From: an uncultured Corynebacterium sp.
GTDB taxonomy: Bacteria; Actinomycetota; Actinomycetes; Mycobacteriales; Mycobacteriaceae
NCBI RefSeq assembly: GCF_946222985.1
Contig: NZ_CAMIFY010000005.1
Span: forward strand, 1-64,000
Length of the DNA stretch: 64,000 bases
Direction of reading: 5' to 3'
The first letter of the stretch is position 1, and each line of letters opens with the position of its first letter. The notes beneath the pieces are model-generated. The model did no database searches. It saw only the letters and a program-made list of their open reading frames with translations, and was not told where the DNA came from. Shown in pieces: positions 61,602 through 64,000 of this stretch. The position numbers and the translations under genes are program-made.

Positions 61602-63472
61602 GACAGCAACTGATCGCGCGCGAGGTCCCGGTAGAGCTCGGAGCCCGCCATGAGTTCCTGATGCGTGCCGACGGCCCGCACCCGGCCCTCGTCGAGGACC
61701 ACGATGCGGTCCGCGCCGGCCACGGTCGACAAACGGTGGGCGACGATGATCACCGAACGGTGACGCGACGCCGTGTCGATCGCGGCCTGGAGTGCCCGCT
61801 CGTTGCGGGAATCCAGCGAGGCGGTGGGCTCGTCGAGAAGCAGAATCGGGCGATCCGCCAGCAACGCGCGAGCGATGGCCAACCTCTGCCGCTCGCCGCC
61901 GGACAACCCGATGCCGCGATCGCCGACGGTGGCGTCGAGGCCGTCGTCGTGCGAGTCGATGCGGTCGAGGAGATTGACCGCCGCCAGGGCGTCGCGGCAC
62001 TCGTCGTCGGAGGCGTCGGGCAAACCGAGGGTGAGATTGGCGCGAATCGTGCCGGCCAGGGCAGGAGTGGACTGCTCGACGTAGGCGATCGAGTCGCGCA
62101 GGACGCGGCGATCGAGATCGCGGAGATCGGCGCCGCCGACGCGGACGACGCCGGAATCCGGGTCGTGGAACCTCACGATCAGCGACAGGATCGTCGACTT
62201 GCCCGCACCGGACGGCCCGACCAACGCCGTGGTCGTGCCCGCCTCGGCGGTGAAGGTGACGCCGTCGAGGACCGGGCGCGATGAAGCCGGAGAGGCAGTT
62301 GGGGAGGGAGCCGGGGACTCAGTCGGGGACGCGGGCGTTTCGGTGTCGGCGGCGGGCGAGGTGGGCGAGTCGGTCGCACCGTCACCCGACTTCTCCGACT
62401 CGTGCGTGAATCGGACGTCGACGAACTCGACGGCCGGGGACGCGCCGCCGACGTCGGGGCGGGCACCGGCAACGGGGGAGTCGTCGGCGTCTTCGGCCGG
62501 CTCGGAGAGCACCTCGTCGATGCGGGCGAGGGCGCCGAGGGCCTCGGCCACCGAGGTGATGGCGCCGAACGCCTGGCCGATGGGCATCATCAGCATGAAC
62601 AGGAACATCAGGAAGGCCACGAGATTGGCCACCGACAAGTCTCCGGCCGCCACCCGGACGCCGCCGAGGCCGAGGACGACCAGGAACGCGACCTGAATGG
62701 CCAGCCCGCTCATGGGCCAGAGAACGGCCTCCAGGCGCACCGCGCGCAACGACGCCCGCCACGCGCGATCGGCGTCGCCCCGCAGTGACTCGACCTCGGA
62801 ATCGGTGGCGCCGGCCGCACGCACCGTGCCGATGGCGGACAGGGCCCGCTCCACCCCGGAGGACATCTCGCCGGTCGACTGGCGCACGCGCCGCGACAGC
62901 TCCTGGATCCGGCCCGACGCCGCCACCACGGTCAGCACCGCTGTCGCCAGCACGGCCAGGGCGACGGCGAAGAGCACCGCGTCCAGCCAGATCATGGCCA
63001 CGGCGGAGCCGACGATGACCAGCACCCCGCTGACCGCGTCGACGATGCCGCCGGTCAGCGCCATGCGCACCGAATCCGTGTCGGCGCCGACGCGGGAGAC
63101 CAGATCGCCCGTGCGATGGCGTCGGTATGCGGGCGTCGGCAGCCGCAGCAAACGATCGAGCAATTCGTGGCGCAGCGATCGCACCATCGTCTCGGCCGTG
63201 CGCCCCAGGAGATACTGCTGCACCGCGCCGATGACCGACGACACCACCACGACGCCGACGAGCGCGATGATGAACGGCGCCAGCGCGGAACCGACGCCGA
63301 CGGCTTCGATCACCCCGTTGACCAGCAACGGCTGAACCAGCGATGCCAGCGCCCCGAGGATGGACAGCACCACCACCGCGACCAACGCGGCGCGGCTTTC
63401 GCGGACGTGGGACCACACGATGCCGACGCCCCGCCGCAGCGTGAGCCGGGGCGGGGCGGGGGCGTCGGTCAT
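61598..63472 (-). CDS. ABC exporter, fused membrane and ATPase domains
   Basis: 624-residue half-transporter of the multidrug/lipid exporter type, expected to dimerise. Six transmembrane helices (about 25-310) precede the ATPase domain with Walker A GPSGAGKST, signature LSGGERQRLAIARAL, Walker B ILLLDEPTASLD and H-loop VAHRLST. A Ser/Pro/Thr/Glu-rich segment of about 45 residues is inserted between the first ATPase strand (VEFVDVRFTHE) and PVLDGVTFTAEAG, where such proteins normally have only a short loop. No second half-transporter is adjacent, so a homodimer is likely. The substrate is unknown. Confidence 0.85.
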   Translation of the reverse strand: MTDAPAPPRLTLRRGVGIVWSHVRESRAALVAVVVLSILGALASLVQPLLVNGVIEAVGVGSALAPFIIALVGVVVVSSVIGAVQQYLLGRTAETMVRSLRHELLDRLLRLPTPAYRRHRTGDLVSRVGADTDSVRMALTGGIVDAVSGVLVIVGSAVAMIWLDAVLFAVALAVLATAVLTVVAASGRIQELSRRVRQSTGEMSSGVERALSAIGTVRAAGATDSEVESLRGDADRAWRASLRAVRLEAVLWPMSGLAIQVAFLVVLGLGGVRVAAGDLSVANLVAFLMFLFMLMMPIGQAFGAITSVAEALGALARIDEVLSEPAEDADDSPVAGARPDVGGASPAVEFVDVRFTHESEKSGDGATDSPTSPAADTETPASPTESPAPSPTASPASSRPVLDGVTFTAEAGTTTALVGPSGAGKSTILSLIVRFHDPDSGVVRVGGADLRDLDRRVLRDSIAYVEQSTPALAGTIRANLTLGLPDASDDECRDALAAVNLLDRIDSHDDGLDATVGDRGIGLSGGERQRLAIARALLADRPILLLDEPTASLDSRNERALQAAIDTASRHRSVIIVAHRLSTVAGADRIVVLDEGRVRAVGTHQELMAGSELYRDLARDQLLS

Positions 63473-63533
63473 GATCGTCGGGGTCGGGCGGGGGCGGAGG
63501 GGGCGATGCCTCGCCGCCTGCCGTCCGGTGCTT

Positions 63534-64000
63534 CTACTTGTCGCCCTCGGCGATGATGTCGCCGGAGCGGATGCCGGTGTCGTCGTCGGTCAACTCGGTG
63601 AGACGGGCGATGGCGGTGCGCGCGTACATCTGCTGGCGGGTCGACACCAGCTGGTAGCGGTCGCGGGTGAGCACGTTGAGGCCCCAGCTGATGACGGAGA
63701 CCAGGCGGTTGCGGAAACCGACCAGGAACATCAGGTGCACGGCCAGCCACAGCAGCCAACCGAAGAAACCGGTGACCTCGACCTTGCCCATCTTCACCAC
63801 GGCGGCGAAGCGGGAGACGGTGGCCATCGAACCCTTGTCGAAGTAATCGAACTTCTTGCGGGCGGGGGCCGCGTCGGCGTTCTCGGTCTCGCGGGTGATC
63901 ACGTCGGCGACGTACTCGCCGCCCTGGATCGCCACCTGCGCGACGCCCGGCAGGCCGTCGAGCGAGATCATGTCGCCGACGATGAACACGTTGTCGTGCT
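63534..64000 (-). CDS. ndh: Type II NADH dehydrogenase, C-terminal part
   Basis: Only the last 154 codons lie in the window; the gene continues past 64000. The visible part has the second FAD-contact motif NVFIVGDMISLDGLPGVAQV, then AIQGGEYVADVI and the C-terminal membrane-binding region (GFFGWLLWLAVHLMFLVGF followed by LNVLTRDRYQLV). NDH-2 passes electrons from NADH to menaquinone without pumping protons. Position downstream of gnd and an ABC gene agrees with C. glutamicum ndh (cg1656). Confidence 0.9.
   Translation of the reverse strand, partial: HDNVFIVGDMISLDGLPGVAQVAIQGGEYVADVITRETENADAAPARKKFDYFDKGSMATVSRFAAVVKMGKVEVTGFFGWLLWLAVHLMFLVGFRNRLVSVISWGLNVLTRDRYQLVSTRQQMYARTAIARLTELTDDDTGIRSGDIIAEGDK

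Overview
The window is high-GC actinobacterial chromosome whose gene order matches the Corynebacterium/Mycobacterium core. It shows tlyA-NAD kinase-recN-steA-steB-pyrG-NUDIX-xerD, parA-scpA, scpB, rluB-cmk-der, secA2, odhI/garA-ftsR-BFN-merR, paired CBS transporters, gnd and ndh. OdhI with an ETTSVF motif, SteA/SteB, FtsR and a SucE-type exporter point to Corynebacterium or a close relative. Species cannot be set from sequence alone. Many genes start with GTG, neighbours often overlap by ATGA or GTGA, and several starts lie 6-8 nt after a TANNNT box, as expected for leaderless mRNAs.

Layout. 1-98: 3' end of a 5S rRNA gene and its terminator. 272-4512: a membrane-protein gene with an in-frame stop, an RNase HI with a C-terminal extension, a charged TPR protein, a HAD phosphatase and a Pro-Gly-rich small protein. 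4505-15735: core housekeeping run (TlyA, NAD kinase, RecN, SteA, SteB, CTP synthase, NUDIX, XerD, ParA, ScpA). 16072-19273: an HNH/DUF222 protein with a LexA-like box and a SucE-like exporter, which separate scpA from scpB. 19357-23140: scpB, then biotin genes (a divergent BioD, bioA, bioD) with a BioQ-like operator. 23284-26516: RluB and a single polypeptide carrying both cytidylate kinase and Der GTPase. 26859-35648: PASTA-like protein, SNF2 helicase, tRNA-Pro(GGG), an LPVTG surface protein, a DinB-fold protein, a GH25 lysozyme lacking a start codon, a VOC protein and RraA. 35906-41003: SecA2, OdhI, FtsR, BFN nuclease and a second MerR regulator. 41109-49259, all minus: a binding-protein/VWA membrane protein, a conserved hypothetical, two CNNM/CBS proteins, a DEAD helicase and 6-phosphogluconate dehydrogenase. 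61063-64000: PaaI thioesterase, an ABC exporter and the end of NDH-2.

The most interesting region is 49391-60927, about 11.5 kb between gnd and the PaaI thioesterase. It encodes a MoxR-type AAA+ ATPase, a 1125-residue fusion of DUF5682 with a VWA domain, a SWIM zinc-finger protein, a DUF4132 protein and a 1491-residue protein I do not recognise. The first four resemble E. coli YehL, YehM+YehP, YehQ and YehI. Three junctions overlap by GTGA. This looks like a ternary-type MoxR-VWA system of unknown purpose (metal loading, protein remodelling or biological conflict), with the M and P parts fused and an extra giant subunit.

The rest ties together replication and segregation (XerD, ParA, ScpAB), envelope and division (SteAB, FtsR, SecA2), translation and ribosome maturation (TlyA, RluB, Der, RhlE), and central metabolism (OdhI on 2-oxoglutarate dehydrogenase, Gnd, NADK, PyrG, biotin synthesis). 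Several junctions that are contiguous in related genomes carry insertions here: scpA|scpB, scpB|rluB and gnd|PaaI.
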